A stretch of DNA of 64,000 nucleotides from Symbiodinium natans. Its lineage: Eukaryota > Sar > Dinophyceae > Suessiales > Symbiodiniaceae. The stretch lies in NCBI GenBank assembly GCA_905221605.1, contig CAJNDS010002024.1, forward strand, positions 1 to 64,000, given 5' to 3'. The position numbers and the translations under genes are program-made. Below, one piece after another: positions 49,389 through 60,090 of this stretch (position 1 is the stretch's first letter; each line of letters starts with the position of its first letter). The notes beneath the pieces were generated by a model. The model was not told the origin of the DNA. It made no database searches and was given only the letters and a program-made list of their open reading frames with translations.

Positions 49389-50046
49389 TGAGCATTTAGC
49401 AAATCACACGGCCCCATACTGCACGGAGACAAGCGTGGCGCATGATCTCCCGTGGTCCGTCATAGCATTGTGGGCAGCAGTTTCTACGTGCAAGGTGGGC
49501 GAGGCAGCCAAAAGCTATTCCCAACTTACAATGCTATACAATGCTACAACTAACTGGACATCACAGTTCATGGCCGTGTCCTCGTCCGAGAGCGCACATG
49601 AAGCATTCCTGTGACCGATGTCCGTCTTTGTGCGTGCTTTAAGGGAGATCTGTTCAGGGTTTAGGGTTTTAAAGACTGTTTACCCTCCAAGCAGAGCTGG
49701 TAAGGCTAAGGCAACTTCATCTGGGAAAGAATTGCAACCAGGGACCTTCCAGATTGCAGGGCATCTACACAGGCTGCCAAAAACACCCGACCATGAGAAT
49801 CAAGCAACATGGGGGCTTGAGTTCACCAGGACAAACATGGGTCAGTCAGCACCTCAGCCAACTTCTGGGGATTGCGCCACAGGCTGGTGCTGTGCGTCCG
49901 CCGCTCGCGAAAGAAGTCCTCTGCAAGACAGGTTTTTTGGCTTTACCCTAAACCCTAAAACCTGTCGGTCAATTGAGTCCCAGGTTGTACATCCACCAGC
50001 AAGTTTTGTAGCATTGACCTGTAGTGTATACGTGCTGCAAGCGTGA
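49372..50046 (+). CDS. Long coding-like frame with one in-frame TGA
   Basis: ATG at 49372 (MRDNCSEHLANHTAPYCTET) opens an 80-codon frame to TGA at 49612. Two codons later the same frame resumes at ATG 49618 for 142 codons (MSVFVRALREICSGFRVLKT, SRAGKAKATSSGKELQPGTF). Together 225 codons with one stop. Could be two neighbouring genes, exons, or a decayed gene. Telomere units lie in frame twice. Family unknown. Confidence 0.45.
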
Positions 50047-50061
50047 AAGCGTGATACAACC

Positions 50062-50240
50062 ATTCCGAGCACTCGTGTAAGAGCTGAGAGAATTTTGCAG
50101 CTCAACAAAGCAGATGGCTTGAGTTTCGTTTTGGTGCAGCGGAGGTCAGACATGTTTTGGTTGCCATCGACGTCCTCATGGACAAACTCCCAAGGGCTGG
50201 CCTCATGGAAAGGCCCGCGTGCCCAATGCCCTTCCTATGA
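50062..50240 (+). CDS. Coding-like stretch with a frame change
   Basis: First part reads IPSTRVRAERILQLNKADGL then SFVLVQ; the +1 frame from about 50140 continues AEVRHVLVAIDVLMDKLPRA then GLMERPACPMPFL and TGA. Both look protein-like, suggesting a frameshift or a missed short intron. The minus strand is open too. Confidence 0.35.
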
Positions 50241-50379
50241 ATTTCCGTCTTGACGCTAGAAGCCTTGGAACTTAGAACTATATGGGATTGCATGGGTGAC
50301 GATGCCAGGATCCAGAAGCAAAAAGACCCTCAAACCTAAGCCCGACATCACAAGGTGCTCGCTGGCTGGCAGCACTCCC

Positions 50380-50380
<1 letters not shown>

Positions 50381-50409
<29 letters not shown>
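50381..50409. repeat. Poly-C tract
   Basis: More than 25 C. Confidence 0.9.
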
Positions 50410-50410
<1 letters not shown>

Positions 50411-50685
50411 GCCGTCCATAAAGTCATCCGAAAGCAGTGAATGGCAAATCCGATCTCCCCACCTTGAGCCGCGTGAAAAGGAGTTTGGGGTTTTGGGGGT
50501 TTAGGGTTAGGCTGGGTGCGTTGGTTTGTAAAAGCAGGAGTTAATGCGTCTGATTGATGCTTGCTCCTGCTCGTGCTCCTTCCGTCCAGCATGCCCTTGC
50601 TGTTTTTGCATGTGGGGTTCAGGAAGCAGGGGTCAACTTCTTGAATCTTGTGCACTCCAGGAATAATTCCGCAACTTGGCTGTCC

Positions 50686-50961
50686 CTAAACCCTAAACTC
50701 GAAACCCTCTACCTTGCTGAAGATCCCACTGCAAATGGTGATTGAACGTTGACGACTCGGCTCGCAGCCTTCCTCCCACTTGCACCAAGAAAGGCCGAAG
50801 ACGTCTGGGGCCAAGGCAAGTGCTGGTGGTTGATCCTCGGCATCAGGGGTCGGGTCCATCCCCCCCCTGACAGCGCACTTTGAACGGTGCGACCTCAAAA
50901 CCCAGACTCCGAATAGCCCCACAAGTCGTACCCCAACCCAGTATCTCAAGGCTTTCAGCAC
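50686..50961 (-). CDS. Hypothetical protein exon
   Basis: Minus-strand frame of 91 codons whose middle reads GGMDPTPDAEDQPPALALAP then DVFGLSWCKWEEGCEPSRQR. The stop lies in a telomere-like unit. No ATG at the opening. Confidence 0.5.
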   Translation of the reverse strand: MLKALRYWVGVRLVGLFGVWVLRSHRSKCAVRGGMDPTPDAEDQPPALALAPDVFGLSWCKWEEGCEPSRQRSITICSGIFSKVEGFEFRV

Positions 50962-50993
50962 TGGTCCAAGCTCGGGCCCTCGGGTTTTTCAGC

Positions 50994-51356
50994 TCAGGGC
51001 GAGACGTGCTTGCGATGTGTACCAGATGTAGACGCAGATGTATGTATACCGTGGGTATTTCCCAAAATAGGGGTACCCTTTAATACCCTGAATGGAATCG
51101 AATCCCCTTGAGGGACCCCCAAAAAGGATTCCCCGATTTTCAGAACTCCTGTACGTACGTGTTCATGCCCAAGCCTAAACCTGACATCGCAAGAAGATTC
51201 CAGCGACTTCTGGCGCTGTCCATGACCATCACCGTGAAATAGGACAACTAAGTGGTCTTTGCAAGCGGAAACCCTTGGCACATTCAAGTTCTTCTCCCTG
51301 GGAGCTGTCTTATATCCACCAGGATGATCCCGGATAATCAGGAGCGCCAACCGCAT
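50994..51356 (-). CDS. Hypothetical protein truncated by a family E element
   Basis: ATG at 51356: MRLALLIIRDHPGGYKTAPR, EKNLNVPRVSACKDHLVVLF, HGDGHGQRQKSLESSCDVRF. After about 68 residues the frame enters the family E element (51045-51153), which supplies the rest. Confidence 0.5.
   Translation of the reverse strand: MRLALLIIRDHPGGYKTAPREKNLNVPRVSACKDHLVVLFHGDGHGQRQKSLESSCDVRFRLGHEHVRTGVLKIGESFLGVPQGDSIPFRVLKGTPILGNTHGIHTSASTSGTHRKHVSP
51045..51153. mobile_element. Family E palindromic element
   Basis: GTATTTCCCAAAATAGGGGT at the left and complementary ACCCCCAAAAAGGATTCCCC with GATTTTCAGAACTCC at the right. Confidence 0.7.
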
Positions 51357-51412
51357 GGGTCCTCAAGTTATCACGCGCCCAGAAGCTGTTTACTGTTCCA
51401 GTGACTCATAGG

Positions 51413-51529
51413 CTTAGTAGCCCAGTAACCACATTAGAATAAGGGTACCTTTCTTTTTTTGTTGGTTGGTTCCTGTATCAGAGAACCTTGAGCCAAAACA
51501 AGGGTAAAGGGTACCACTGAGCTGCCAAG
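51413..51529. mobile_element. Family C element, complete
   Basis: Terminal inverted repeats CTTAGTAGCCCAGTAACC and GGTACCACTGAGCTGCCAAG; core TTGGTTGGTTCCTGTATCAG. Confidence 0.8.
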
Positions 51530-52251
51530 TAGAGGCTTGAGATCGAACAGCAATCCTCCATCTCTAAACCCTAAGCCCTAAACTCTAAACCCTGAACCGA
51601 GCGCCCGGCCACTTCGACTCGAACTTGAACTTCGGTGGTCGCGCTGGGAAGTCCTTGAGGTATCCCGGCTTTTCCGGTTAAGGGTTTAATTTTTGACCCT
51701 TAAATCTTTAAAAGATGACCCTCAAAACCCTAAAGTCTCCGGACGTCCTCTCCATTCTAGGCCCGTGGATTCAGGTTTCTGCCTGTAAGCCTTCAACTGT
51801 AGATGGGAATTCCCCGACGGCCCAAGTGTGTAGTGTAGCTGCTCGGAGCCTTCTATAAGGTTTCTAACCCGCTGCCTACAGGCCCCCGTTCGATTCCCCA
51901 TTGGCCCGACTAACCCATTTTAACCCATTTTAACCCATTTTAACACTGATAACAATGTCTTTTGCTTCAGGGCTCCTGTGGTAGCTTGCCTGTGACCGAG
52001 GTTGTTGTTTAGGGATTTTTGTTGCCACCCGGCCTAGCTGATCGCTCTCGACCACTCCGCAGGGACAATCAATTCGAGGCTTCTCAGGGCTTTTTTCCCT
52101 CCTGCACAGCTGGGGCGAATCCGCATCGCAGGGTTTAGTAGCGTTTAAGACCCGAGTACACCAACATCCTCATAAAGAAAAACCCTCGAGGACTCCAAGC
52201 CGTGAAAGAAACATCATACTACATTAGGCACGAAATGCTATTCATGATTTT

Positions 52252-52608
52252 ATGTCCTACCAGTCCTACAATTCGCCCTCGACCCCGACGAGGCTCAACA
52301 GGCATGGTTCGGTGCCCAACCCTTGGGCCACAAGCCCTATGCATACTCCTCTGCCCCTTGGAATTCGAATCACTGCCCCCCGGAACCCGGCTTTGAGGAG
52401 GGCCTGCGGTGCTTGTTTGTCGTACGAACTCGGTACTCGAAAACTCTTATGGGAGGCTGCCCTGAGCTTTGGAGCTGGAAGGTACCAATTTCATGCTCAA
52501 CAACCCCCCTTTATAGGGTTTTTAAGGGAAGGTGGGTTCAAAGAGTGTTACATAACCCAAGGTTCCATAATACTGAACCCCCCTCCCTATAGTAGGATTG
52601 CCGTATAA
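52252..52608 (+). CDS. Hypothetical protein, ATG start
   Basis: 118 codons: MSYQSYNSPSTPTRLNRHGS, ALRRACGACLSYELGTRKLL, WEAALSFGAGRYQFHAQQPP, ending PPPYSRIAV. Other plus frames overlap but are less protein-like. The 3' third resembles dispersed-element DNA. Family not recognised. Confidence 0.45.
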   Translation: MSYQSYNSPSTPTRLNRHGSVPNPWATSPMHTPLPLGIRITAPRNPALRRACGACLSYELGTRKLLWEAALSFGAGRYQFHAQQPPFIGFLREGGFKECYITQGSIILNPPPYSRIAV

Positions 52609-52795
52609 GACCACCATAACGTACCCTTAATTTGGGAACCATTGTTATATCAATAACCTGTCGGAGGCTTCCCTCTTCGCAGTGCAATTTGCCCTCGGAC
52701 ACGCCGAAGCCAGAAGCAAGCTGCGCATTTCGCAGCCACATTGATCGTACTACCCTACCCCCCCCCCCCCCCCCCGCTGACCCTAAGCAACCCAT

Positions 52796-52995
52796 TTTCC
52801 TAAACCCCTAAATCCCTAAACCCCTAAAACCCTAAGATCCTAAGACCCAAAAACCCTAAAACCCCAAAACCCTAAAACCCTAAACCCTAAACCCTAAAAC
52901 CCTAAAACCCTAAAACCCTAAAACCTTAAACCCTAAAACCCTAAAACCCAAAAACCCAAAAACCCTAAAACCCTAAATCCCCAAAACCCCAAAAG
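52796..52995 (-). repeat. CCCTAAAA-rich block
   Basis: About twenty-five units, mostly eight-base CCCTAAAA with CCCCAAAA and CCCAAAAA, the mirror of 30490-30840. A C-run precedes it (52756-52775). Confidence 0.95.
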
Positions 52996-53079
52996 TCGGA
53001 CGGTCGAACAGGGAAGCCCTGAGGTCGGCTCCGGGCCGAAGGTCAGCCTGAGCTTTTTTTTGGGGGGGGGGGGGGAGAG

Positions 53080-53160
53080 GGTTTAGGGTTTAGGGTTTAG
53101 GGTTTAGGGTTTAGGGTTTAGGGTTTAGGGTTTAGGGTTTAGGGTTTAGGGTTTAGGGCT
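53080..53160 (+). repeat. TTTAGGG array
   Basis: About eleven units after a poly-G run. Confidence 0.95.
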
Positions 53161-53484
53161 TTGGGTTCAGGGCTTGGGCTAAAAGCTGGGGTGCCAGAGT
53201 TTGCAAAGGTTTTGAGGGGGCTTAGAGTTTAGGGTTTAGTTTTTTCTTTTAGGGTTGAGGGCTTGGGGTTTAGATGTCCTTTTAGGGTTTGGGAGTTTAA
53301 GGTTTAGGGTCTTCCGACGCTTATGCTCGCACACGGCTTGCAAGGATTCAAGGTCCATTAGGGCTTAGAGTTCTAAGGTATAAGGGGCCCTAAATTTCAT
53401 ACGTTCGCCACTCCCTCCCCCTCCCCCCGACTCGAGATAGGAGCTCCAGCTGGGGTTTACAGCAGGCTAGTTGTTCAACAGTGC

Positions 53485-53682
53485 TTGGCAGGTTTTTCAG
53501 CACGTCGGCTAGTCAAACATCAGGTCTTTGAGGAAGTCTTTGCCTGGTCTTTTAAACACCTTCTCACCCTACCGCTCCCTGCACACTTCAAACCCTCAGC
53601 CTATAAACCCTCCTTCCAAACCCTAAACCCTGTAATTCGAGCCCTATTATCACCCTACCAAACCCTATCTAAACCGTATTAA
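53485..53682 (+). CDS. Candidate exon running into CCCTAAA-type DNA
   Basis: Reads SARRLVKHQVFEEVFAWSFK then HLLTLPLPAHFKP; the last third (YKPSFQTLNPV) is telomere-derived. The real exon probably ends near 53590. Confidence 0.4.
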   Translation: MAGFSARRLVKHQVFEEVFAWSFKHLLTLPLPAHFKPSAYKPSFQTLNPVIRALLSPYQTLSKPY

Positions 53683-53836
53683 AACCCTGTCTTAAACCCC
53701 ACAAAAACCCTATGAACCCTCTTTGAACCCTATTGAAACCCATAAACCCTACCAACACCCTATCTGCACCCCATTAAAACCCTATAAACCCTACTAGAAA
53801 CCCAATAAACCCTACTAGAAACCCAATAAACCCTAA
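53590..53836 (-). repeat. Degenerate CCCTA-based block with a 25-bp duplication
   Basis: Words such as CCCTATGAAA, CCCTATTAAAA and CCCTACTAGAAACCCAATAA; the last is tandemly duplicated at 53785-53832. Confidence 0.8.
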
Positions 53837-53977
53837 GCACCTCGATCCTCAAATTTCCAGGCTGCCAGGGCGCGTGGCGTAGAGGGAGAAGCTTGAAGCC
53901 TTCAAGAGGCAGCCAGAGCCTCCTTTGTGTTGCAGGGAGAGAAGTTTAGGGGGTTAGGGTTTAGGGTTTAGGGTTTA

Positions 53978-54077
53978 GGGATCTTCCCCCTTATACTAGC
54001 AGTCTTTAATAGGGATGATAGTACCCCCTATGAAAATCCCCATTACGGATTGTTAGTAGAAGGGGGCACATCCCAAG
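53978..54077. mobile_element. Family A palindromic element, complete
   Basis: GGGATCTTCCCCCTTATACT at the left, TAGAAGGGGGCACATCCCAA at the right. Confidence 0.8.
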
Positions 54078-54456
54078 GTCTACATCTCTTCTTCTCGCTA
54101 GGGGACCACTCCACGGAAGGCTCACTCTGATGGAACGGTTTAGGGTTTAGGGTTTACTAGTTTACAGAGACCAGAAATCAAGGGCAATCGTACTCATGAC
54201 AATTTTTTTTGAACCTTTCGTGCCGCTCATCAGGCGCCCTAACCACCGGCTTTTAGCTGAGGATTGAGGGTATGCCCCCATGATCCCAAATGCCATCGAC
54301 ACGAAGCCCTGAACCTGAAGCTAGGGTTTCGAGTTCAGGGTTTCGGCTTCCGATGTCATGTGTGCGACCTGCTGTGGTTCCAAGCAAGACGCTGGATTTT
54401 AGGGCTGGAGCCGTTTATCGAACCTTGTTTAGGGTTTAGAGCCGTTTAGGGTTCAG

Positions 54457-54540
54457 GGCTCCGAAACGCAACAGCGTGTTGAGACTCTAGTCAGTTCTGT
54501 CGTCGCCGCTCCGCGCCTTGAACCCAAAGCCCTTCTCAAG
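54457..54540 (+). CDS. Candidate internal exon with GC donor
   Basis: From acceptor GGGTTCAG to AAG|GCAAGG; exactly 28 codons: GSETQQRVETLVSSVVAAPR then LEPKALLK. GC donors are known in dinoflagellate genes. Helical; family unknown. Confidence 0.5.
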
Positions 54541-54883
54541 GCAAGGAACCCTAAACCCTAAACCCTAAACCCCCTAAATCTTCCCAACACCCCCCCTATC
54601 TTGAAGCTCCTGTGAAGGGAGCAGCGGGAGGAAAATGGAGGGCAAGGTGCCACGTCGTCACCTGTCTTGGACACATGCTTTCGAGATTTCGGGCCCCACA
54701 TGGTTGAGCACTTTCGAGTAGCCTGGCTCTGAATGGACATTTTGTGGGCTAGGTTATGTTACACATATAGAGGTCATGAAGGTACAGGCTCTTGCATTGG
54801 TTCAGGCTTCTAGGATGTTCTGGCCAAGGGAATTCGCGAGGGTCAATCTGCAAGTTTCTGTGGAGCAACCCTTCAAGTGCGTA

Positions 54884-54913
54884 AGTGTGTGTGTGTGTGT
54901 GTGTGTGTGTGTC
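54884..54913. repeat. (GT)n microsatellite
   Basis: About fourteen GT dinucleotides. Confidence 0.9.
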
Positions 54914-55162
54914 TGTGTCGATACTTATGTAAGTGGAGGAATATAAGGTACCCGATTCCGGAAATCCCTACTAAGCTTCTGGCTCGGTTCTTGAACGTCT
55001 GAACCGCAAGCACCATGCGCGGCGCATCGCTTCATGTCTTTGCAAGGCCTGGGGGAAGCCTTGCCAATGATTCTTACTCAATAGAACCCCTTACGGGGTG
55101 TATAAATGCATAACTGGTACATAGACAGGGAAGATCATGACCCGAAACCCTAGACACCGAAC

Positions 55163-55216
55163 CTAATACGCTTGCGCGGGGTCCTCGTCGGCGATGTAGA
55201 CATCGACATTTTCGAC
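55163..55216 (-). CDS. Candidate short terminal exon, very acidic
   Basis: Minus strand after TGGCCGAG; reads VENVDVYIADEDPAQAY and TAG. Six acidic residues in seventeen. Confidence 0.4.
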   Translation of the reverse strand, partial: VENVDVYIADEDPAQAY

Positions 55217-55223
55217 CTCGGCC

Positions 55224-55347
55224 AGGGTTTAGGGTTTAGGGTTTAGGGTTTAGGGTTTAGGGTTTAGGGTTTAGGGTTTAGGGTTTAGGGTTTAGGGTTT
55301 AGGGTTTAGGGTTTAGGGTTTAGGGTTTAGGGTTTAGGGTTTAGGGT
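55224..55347 (+). repeat. Pure TTTAGGG array
   Basis: About seventeen units. Confidence 0.95.
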
Positions 55348-55445
55348 CTAATTGCCCTGGCCGCGACCCAAACCCCACGTCCAATCCAAGCTTGTGAGGC
55401 ACCTTACGCTCTACACCTGAAAACCTTCACACCAAGCCTCTACTC

Positions 55446-55585
55446 TGAAGGTTTCATGGGTTGTTAGAAGTAGGGCTATACTAACCCCCCCCCCCCCCGA
55501 AAAAACTAAAAGAAAGAAAGAAAGACAAAAGTTCTAGCTACAGTTGCCCTACTTATATCCCTATGTATAAATACCATGAGCCTCC
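55446..55585. mobile_element. Family B element with internal insertion
   Basis: GAAGGTTTCATGGGTTGTTA at the left and CATGAGCCTCCCC at the right; a C-run and GAAAGAAAGAAAG stretch interrupts the middle. Confidence 0.65.
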
Positions 55586-55656
55586 CCGAGATTCACTCTG
55601 TACCTCGCGGCTAGTGGCTGCCTTTGGGAGGACCCCCGGAGATTTTTTTTGCCCAG

Positions 55657-55677
55657 GTTCCGTTGCCAAGTGTTGAA
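55657..55677 (+). CDS. Possible 21-nt microexon
   Basis: Very good acceptor (ATTTTTTTTGCCCAG) and donor (GAA|GTAAGG) enclose seven codons, VPLPSVE. A TTTAGGG array follows at once. Too short to judge by content. Confidence 0.25.
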
Positions 55678-55679
55678 GT

Positions 55680-55782
55680 AAGGTTTAGGGTTTAGGGTTT
55701 AGGGTTTAGGGTTTAGGGTTTAGGGTTTAGGGTTTAGGGTTTAGGGTTTAGGGTTTAGGGTTTAGGGCTTAGGGCTTAGGGT
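55680..55782 (+). repeat. TTTAGGG array
   Basis: About fourteen units, the last two CTTAGGG. Confidence 0.95.
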
Positions 55783-55840
55783 TCTACAACTTGGGCCAAG
55801 CCAAGCTGGGCAGCAACCTTCGGTGCACCTTAAACTAGGT

Positions 55841-56123
55841 CATATAGGGGTCGGAAATAATTACGACTAATATTCCCTTATCCTAGACCCCTGGGAGGAT
55901 CCAAGAAGTAGATCCCCTTAAGGGTTCCTAAGAATCACCCAGTAGTAGAAAAGGGTACTATTTGGGGGTTCTACTTTTTGGATCCTCCCAGGGGTCTGGG
56001 ATATATGGGCTCTTATAGGGATTAGAATACCCCAACAAGGTTCAAGGTTACCTACTCTACTACTACTAAGGCAACCAGAATAGCCCCGCAAAACCCGATT
56101 CTAATTCTTCAGGCCCCTACATG
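55841..56123. mobile_element. Family F element carrying nested elements
   Basis: Outer ends ATAGGGGTCGGAAATAATTA and CAGGCCCCTACAT match family F. Inside is a family G hairpin (55882-56003; CCTAGACCCCTGGGAGGATC and inverse GGATCCTCCCAGGGGTCTGG), then the right part of a family D element (56008-56076). Nested insertion. Confidence 0.8.
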
Positions 56124-56654
56124 GTCTGGTTTCGGGGCTTCTTTTCTCGCCCGCACGTTGAGGGTTTAGGGGACTTGGGGACAAGCCACACTGCAGGGTT
56201 TAGGGTCCTTCCCCCGTCGCCCCTCGGCATCCGGGCGGGGCGGCGCGCCACATCTGCGAGACAGCGCTGGACCTTGGGCGGTTTAGGGTCTAGGGTCTAG
56301 GGTTTAGGGTTGAGGGCTTAGGCCTATACCCAAAACCTATGGAACATGTCCCTTTAAGGGCACATCGCGCACTCCAGGTAAATCATGGCTACATTTCCGG
56401 GGCGAGGTTGCCATGCAGCCACGTAAACACAAAAACACCCAGAAAGGACCCTAAAGCCTAAACCCTAAACCTTCTCCTACGGGAACTCTCAGCTTGGGCA
56501 GGTCACGAGCTTTGCCGCGGCATTGATCGGCATGGGCCCTCTGCTAAATCTTCACAGACGCCAGGGACGTCAGGGTTAACAGTGCTGCAGTTGATGTGGA
56601 TGAGTCTTGTTGGGGTGTCTCCCACTTGAGATTTCTTGAGAACATACAGAGTTA

Positions 56655-56740
56655 GTGATTTTGCTTGTATATGTGGAACTCGGCTAAACGGCGTTGTGAT
56701 TTGGCTTGCATATGTGGAACTCGGCTAAACGGCGCTTGCT
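56655..56740. repeat. Tandem duplication of 41 bp
   Basis: ATATGTGGAACTCGGCTAAA and CGGCG occur twice with few differences. Confidence 0.9.
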
Positions 56741-57351
56741 AGGGATCTTATTGCAGTTGGGGTGCAAAGTTGTGCTTGTGGGGGCTTGGTCCAAGAACTC
56801 AGACAAGTCATCCGTCAGTGCGAAACCTCAACGCTCTCTTTGCCAAACTTGAAAAACACAATCTGGATAATTGGGCATGTTGCAAGGAACATCGTCATGT
56901 AGGTGTTTGAAAGATTGACATAAAGCTTCGGGGTTTAGGGTTCTGCTGCTGCTGCTGCTACTACGACGACAACTAGTACTAGGCGCTGCGCTTACACTTG
57001 GTCGTGCGTGTTTTGTTTAGCAGATGTAATCTAGAAAACCTCGTGAATCGAGCTCCATAGCTTGCACGCATCGTAGAAGAGGACCCACTCAGCATCCTCT
57101 TCGCTCTATCTCTAGCAGCACATGGCGGGCTGCATGCAACACTATGTTTCACTATACTATATGTTTTACTATAGCAAAAACTATGTAGCACGTACTTCGA
57201 AAGCGTACGGCATGGCCTGGCAAAGTCTGAGAGAAGTAATTCAGTGTGGGATGAACCAACCGATGCCTAGACAGCTCACGATGGAATCATGCCCCCACCC
57301 CTCAACCCCCCCCCCCCCCCTGCCGCACAACAAACATCACAACATTTACCC

Positions 57352-57467
57352 TACTTGGGGGTTCACGGGCAGTTATACGTGGGGGAAGTAGGGTAACTGT
57401 ATAACCGGTTATTGGCTGATTTACGGCAATTATAACCCTACTTCTAACTACCCAGGAACCTTCAAGC
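57352..57467. mobile_element. Family B palindromic element
   Basis: ACTTGGGGGTTCACGGGCAG at the left, CCCAGGAACCTTCAAG at the right; inner GAAGTAGGGTAACTGTATAA arm. Confidence 0.75.
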
Positions 57468-57610
57468 AGACAACGAGAGTGCGGTTGCTTTGCGGGCCGC
57501 TTCTGCCCGTCGGCCATGCCAAAAAACCAGTGATGGAGTTGCCGACTTTTAACATATTTGCGCTGCAGAAAATCCCAAAGTGAAGGAATTCTCAAACCTG
57601 AAGTCCTACC

Positions 57611-57838
57611 TTGAGCCCGAAACACCTGCACCATTTGTTGGCAGTGGCTGAGATGTTGAAACTAAAGCTGCTTTGCTTATCCCGCTTGCATGGGACGGTC
57701 TTGGGTTTAGGCAGAGACGTTGTGGAATACTGGCTTCAACATCCCTTCCCGATCTATCTGCCACCCGGACCCTTGAATGCAAGGAACCATATCACAGGAC
57801 CATTACTTCCCCCTGGTTTAGAGTTTAGGGTCCTATAA
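57611..57838 (+). CDS. Hypothetical protein exon
   Basis: 76 codons: HLHHLLAVAEMLKLKLLCLS, RLHGTVLGLGRDVVEYWLQH, PFPIYLPPGPLNARNHITGP; stop TAA within a telomere-like stretch. Leucine-rich helices. Overlaps a less protein-like minus frame. Family unknown. Confidence 0.5.
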   Translation: MSPKHLHHLLAVAEMLKLKLLCLSRLHGTVLGLGRDVVEYWLQHPFPIYLPPGPLNARNHITGPLLPPGLEFRVL

Positions 57839-57974
57839 GACTTCTTTAGGGCAACAAGTTGGCAGAGTCTGCAGCGCAGAAGCTAAAATTGCATGAGTGG
57901 AGCCGAGAGGTTAAACCATCTTTCCCGAACCTGTACTTTTTTTTTTATCTATGTACCCAAACAGTGTCGAACAC

Positions 57975-58102
57975 TACTTGAAGGTTCATGCGTAGTTAGA
58001 AGTAGTCTTATAAGTACCCTACATAAGTTTACAACCAATAACCAGTAACTAGAATTACCCTGCTCATAAAACCACTTTTCGCTGCCCATGAACCTCCAAG
58101 TA
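57975..58102. mobile_element. Family B palindromic element, complete
   Basis: ACTTGAAGGTTCATGCGTAG at the left, CTGCCCATGAACCTCCAAGT at the right; inner AAGTACCCTACATAAG arm. Confidence 0.8.
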
Positions 58103-58449
58103 TCGGGTCCCCACGTCCAGAATCAAGGGACTCAAGGGGGGGACCCTTGTAAGCGACCTTGGGGTTCATTTAGGGGTTATGTAGGGGCCACTTCGGTAGG
58201 GACTATATACGTTGTATATAGGGGCTCCATAGGGGAATCAGATTAAGGTCCCTTCTTGGGGTCCCTCCTTGTACCCCTTAACAGCACAAGAAGGGGGTTC
58301 CGATTGCTCAGCTGCTAAGCCCCGGGGCTGTGCGCAGAGTTCTTGGGACTCCCGAAACCTCGCCTTTTTCTTAGGGGCCGAATAGCATAAAAAGGGTTAT
58401 CCTTTTATTTGTAGTAGCAGTGTATATAACCAAAGAGGTTCAGGGTTTA

Positions 58450-58644
58450 CTACCCAGCCCCTAAGTTTTTCTCCTCGCAGAGGACGCCGAAATCGCACTC
58501 TCGCCAGGTCCCGTGCGCGTTCTCTGATCGAAATCGCGCTCCCGCCGAGGCCGCGTGGGCTCTTGTTGAGGTTTGTGTCGCTCCGTGTCGCGCAAACATG
58601 ACAGTAGCTCGGAAAGCCGAGTTAGGCTTTTCTAGGATGGGCAA
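58450..58644 (-). CDS. Candidate exon, unknown protein
   Basis: 64 codons to TAG: EKPNSAFRATVMFARHGATQ, TSTRAHAASAGARFRSENAH, GTWRECDFGVLCEEKNLGAG. No ATG at the opening. Confidence 0.4.
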   Translation of the reverse strand: MPILEKPNSAFRATVMFARHGATQTSTRAHAASAGARFRSENAHGTWRECDFGVLCEEKNLGAG

Positions 58645-58954
58645 GTAGACTGCCTGGAGTGATTGGAATGCCTGGAGTGATTGGAATGCTTCTAGGGAAT
58701 TGCTGGAGCGCTCTTGGAATGCTCTTTCGTGTACCCATGGTCTCTCACGGGTTTGGGATTTCTACGCTGGCAGAGGGCATAGCCCAAGGAATGGAGAAGT
58801 GGTGCTAAAGAACATGTAACATGAGGACAGAACCCCATCTGCCTGGCACCCTGGCTTTAGTAGGGTTTCGGGTTCTCAAGGTTTTGGGGTTTTAGGGCTT
58901 TCAAGGTTTTCAGGGTTTGGGGTTTTTAGAGTCTTGGGGGTTTTTAGGGTTTCA

Positions 58955-59204
58955 AGCAAGCGTGAATGAGCTTACAGTCGCAGCTGCGCGGGCATTTCGG
59001 TATAAGAAACTCGAAGAAACAGGCAAGGATATAGGTTCCAGTTCGAATCTAGCATCCCATGACGTGTATCCAACTATCTTCCCATCTCATTCTGTGAAAT
59101 TCCCGCGCGTGAACAGAGAGTTCGTGTGGAACACGGGTCTTGTGCCCAGATGGACGAAGGTGCACACATCCGTCTGCGTATGCCTCAGGGCGCTTGGTAT
59201 TTGA
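58955..59204 (+). CDS. Hypothetical protein exon
   Basis: After GGGTTTCAAG; 82 codons to TGA: ASVNELTVAAARAFRYKKLE, ETGKDIGSSSNLASHDVYPT, PSHSVKFPRVNREFVWNTGL. The charged N-terminal half is convincing; the C-terminal end is less so. Family not recognised. Confidence 0.5.
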
Positions 59205-59408
59205 TCCATTTCTGCCAACCCTGCCAAGAGATGGGTCTTTCCCGAGATAAGGGACCCTCTTATGGATTCCCAAAAGTTCAACACCAAACAACCCTTATAT
59301 CACAGGAACCCCAAACCCTAACCCTAAACCCTAAACCCTAAACCCTTTGTCCTGCGCGGCGAGGTTTTGCAGGTCGCAGGACTCCCAGATGCAGGGACCC
59401 CAGGATGA

Positions 59409-59500
59409 TGTTAGGGTTTAGGGTTTAGGGTTTAGGGTTTAGGGTTTAGGGTTTAGGGTTTAGGGTTTAGGGTTTACGGTTTAGGGTTCAGGGTTTAGGG
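59409..59500 (+). repeat. TTTAGGG array
   Basis: About twelve units. Confidence 0.95.
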
Positions 59501-59841
59501 GTGAAGATCCTGTGTGTTGCCCTAGGACTCTGGCAAACACGAACTTCTATAAAACTCTAAATGGGCTTAGGGTTTGGGGTTTCGGGTTATACACGAAAAC
59601 TCTATACACCTTAATACCCTACAAACCCCTTGCAAGCCCCCTAAACCCTAAACCCTAAACCCTAAACCCTAAACCCCCTGAAGCGCTCTCACAGGAAGCC
59701 CTGGGGCCCCCCTCAGCTGGCCGCTAGCCGTAGGCGGGCTTCATTGCCACGCCCCACGCGGCCTTGTGCGCACCGAGGGTCCTGCGGAGTACACTCAACC
59801 CATGGAAGCCCTAAGGGTTTAGGGTTTAGGGTTTAGGGTTT

Positions 59842-59943
59842 AGGGGCCTTAATAATCAGAATAGGGTTTTGGGGGGTTATTGCAGTATAACCATAAAGGG
59901 ACCATAAGGGATACTATAGTAGTTTTTCCGACCCCTCATGTAG
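59842..59943. mobile_element. Family F element, reverse orientation
   Basis: AGGGGCCTTAATAATCAGAA at the left; GGGTTTTGGGGGGTTATTGC and GGGACCATAAGGGATACT are the reverse complement of the copy at 41101. Confidence 0.8.
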
Positions 59944-60090
59944 GCACGCGTGTGTGCTTGATTTCGTTTCGTCTACTTGAAATCTTATTTCGTGGGGTTG
60001 GTCACTCGCTGCCCCTTGATTCAGTCTCCTGCTGATGTAGCGTGTGACATTCAAAGCTGCAACGATTAGCCCATCTCATCCCCAAATTCA

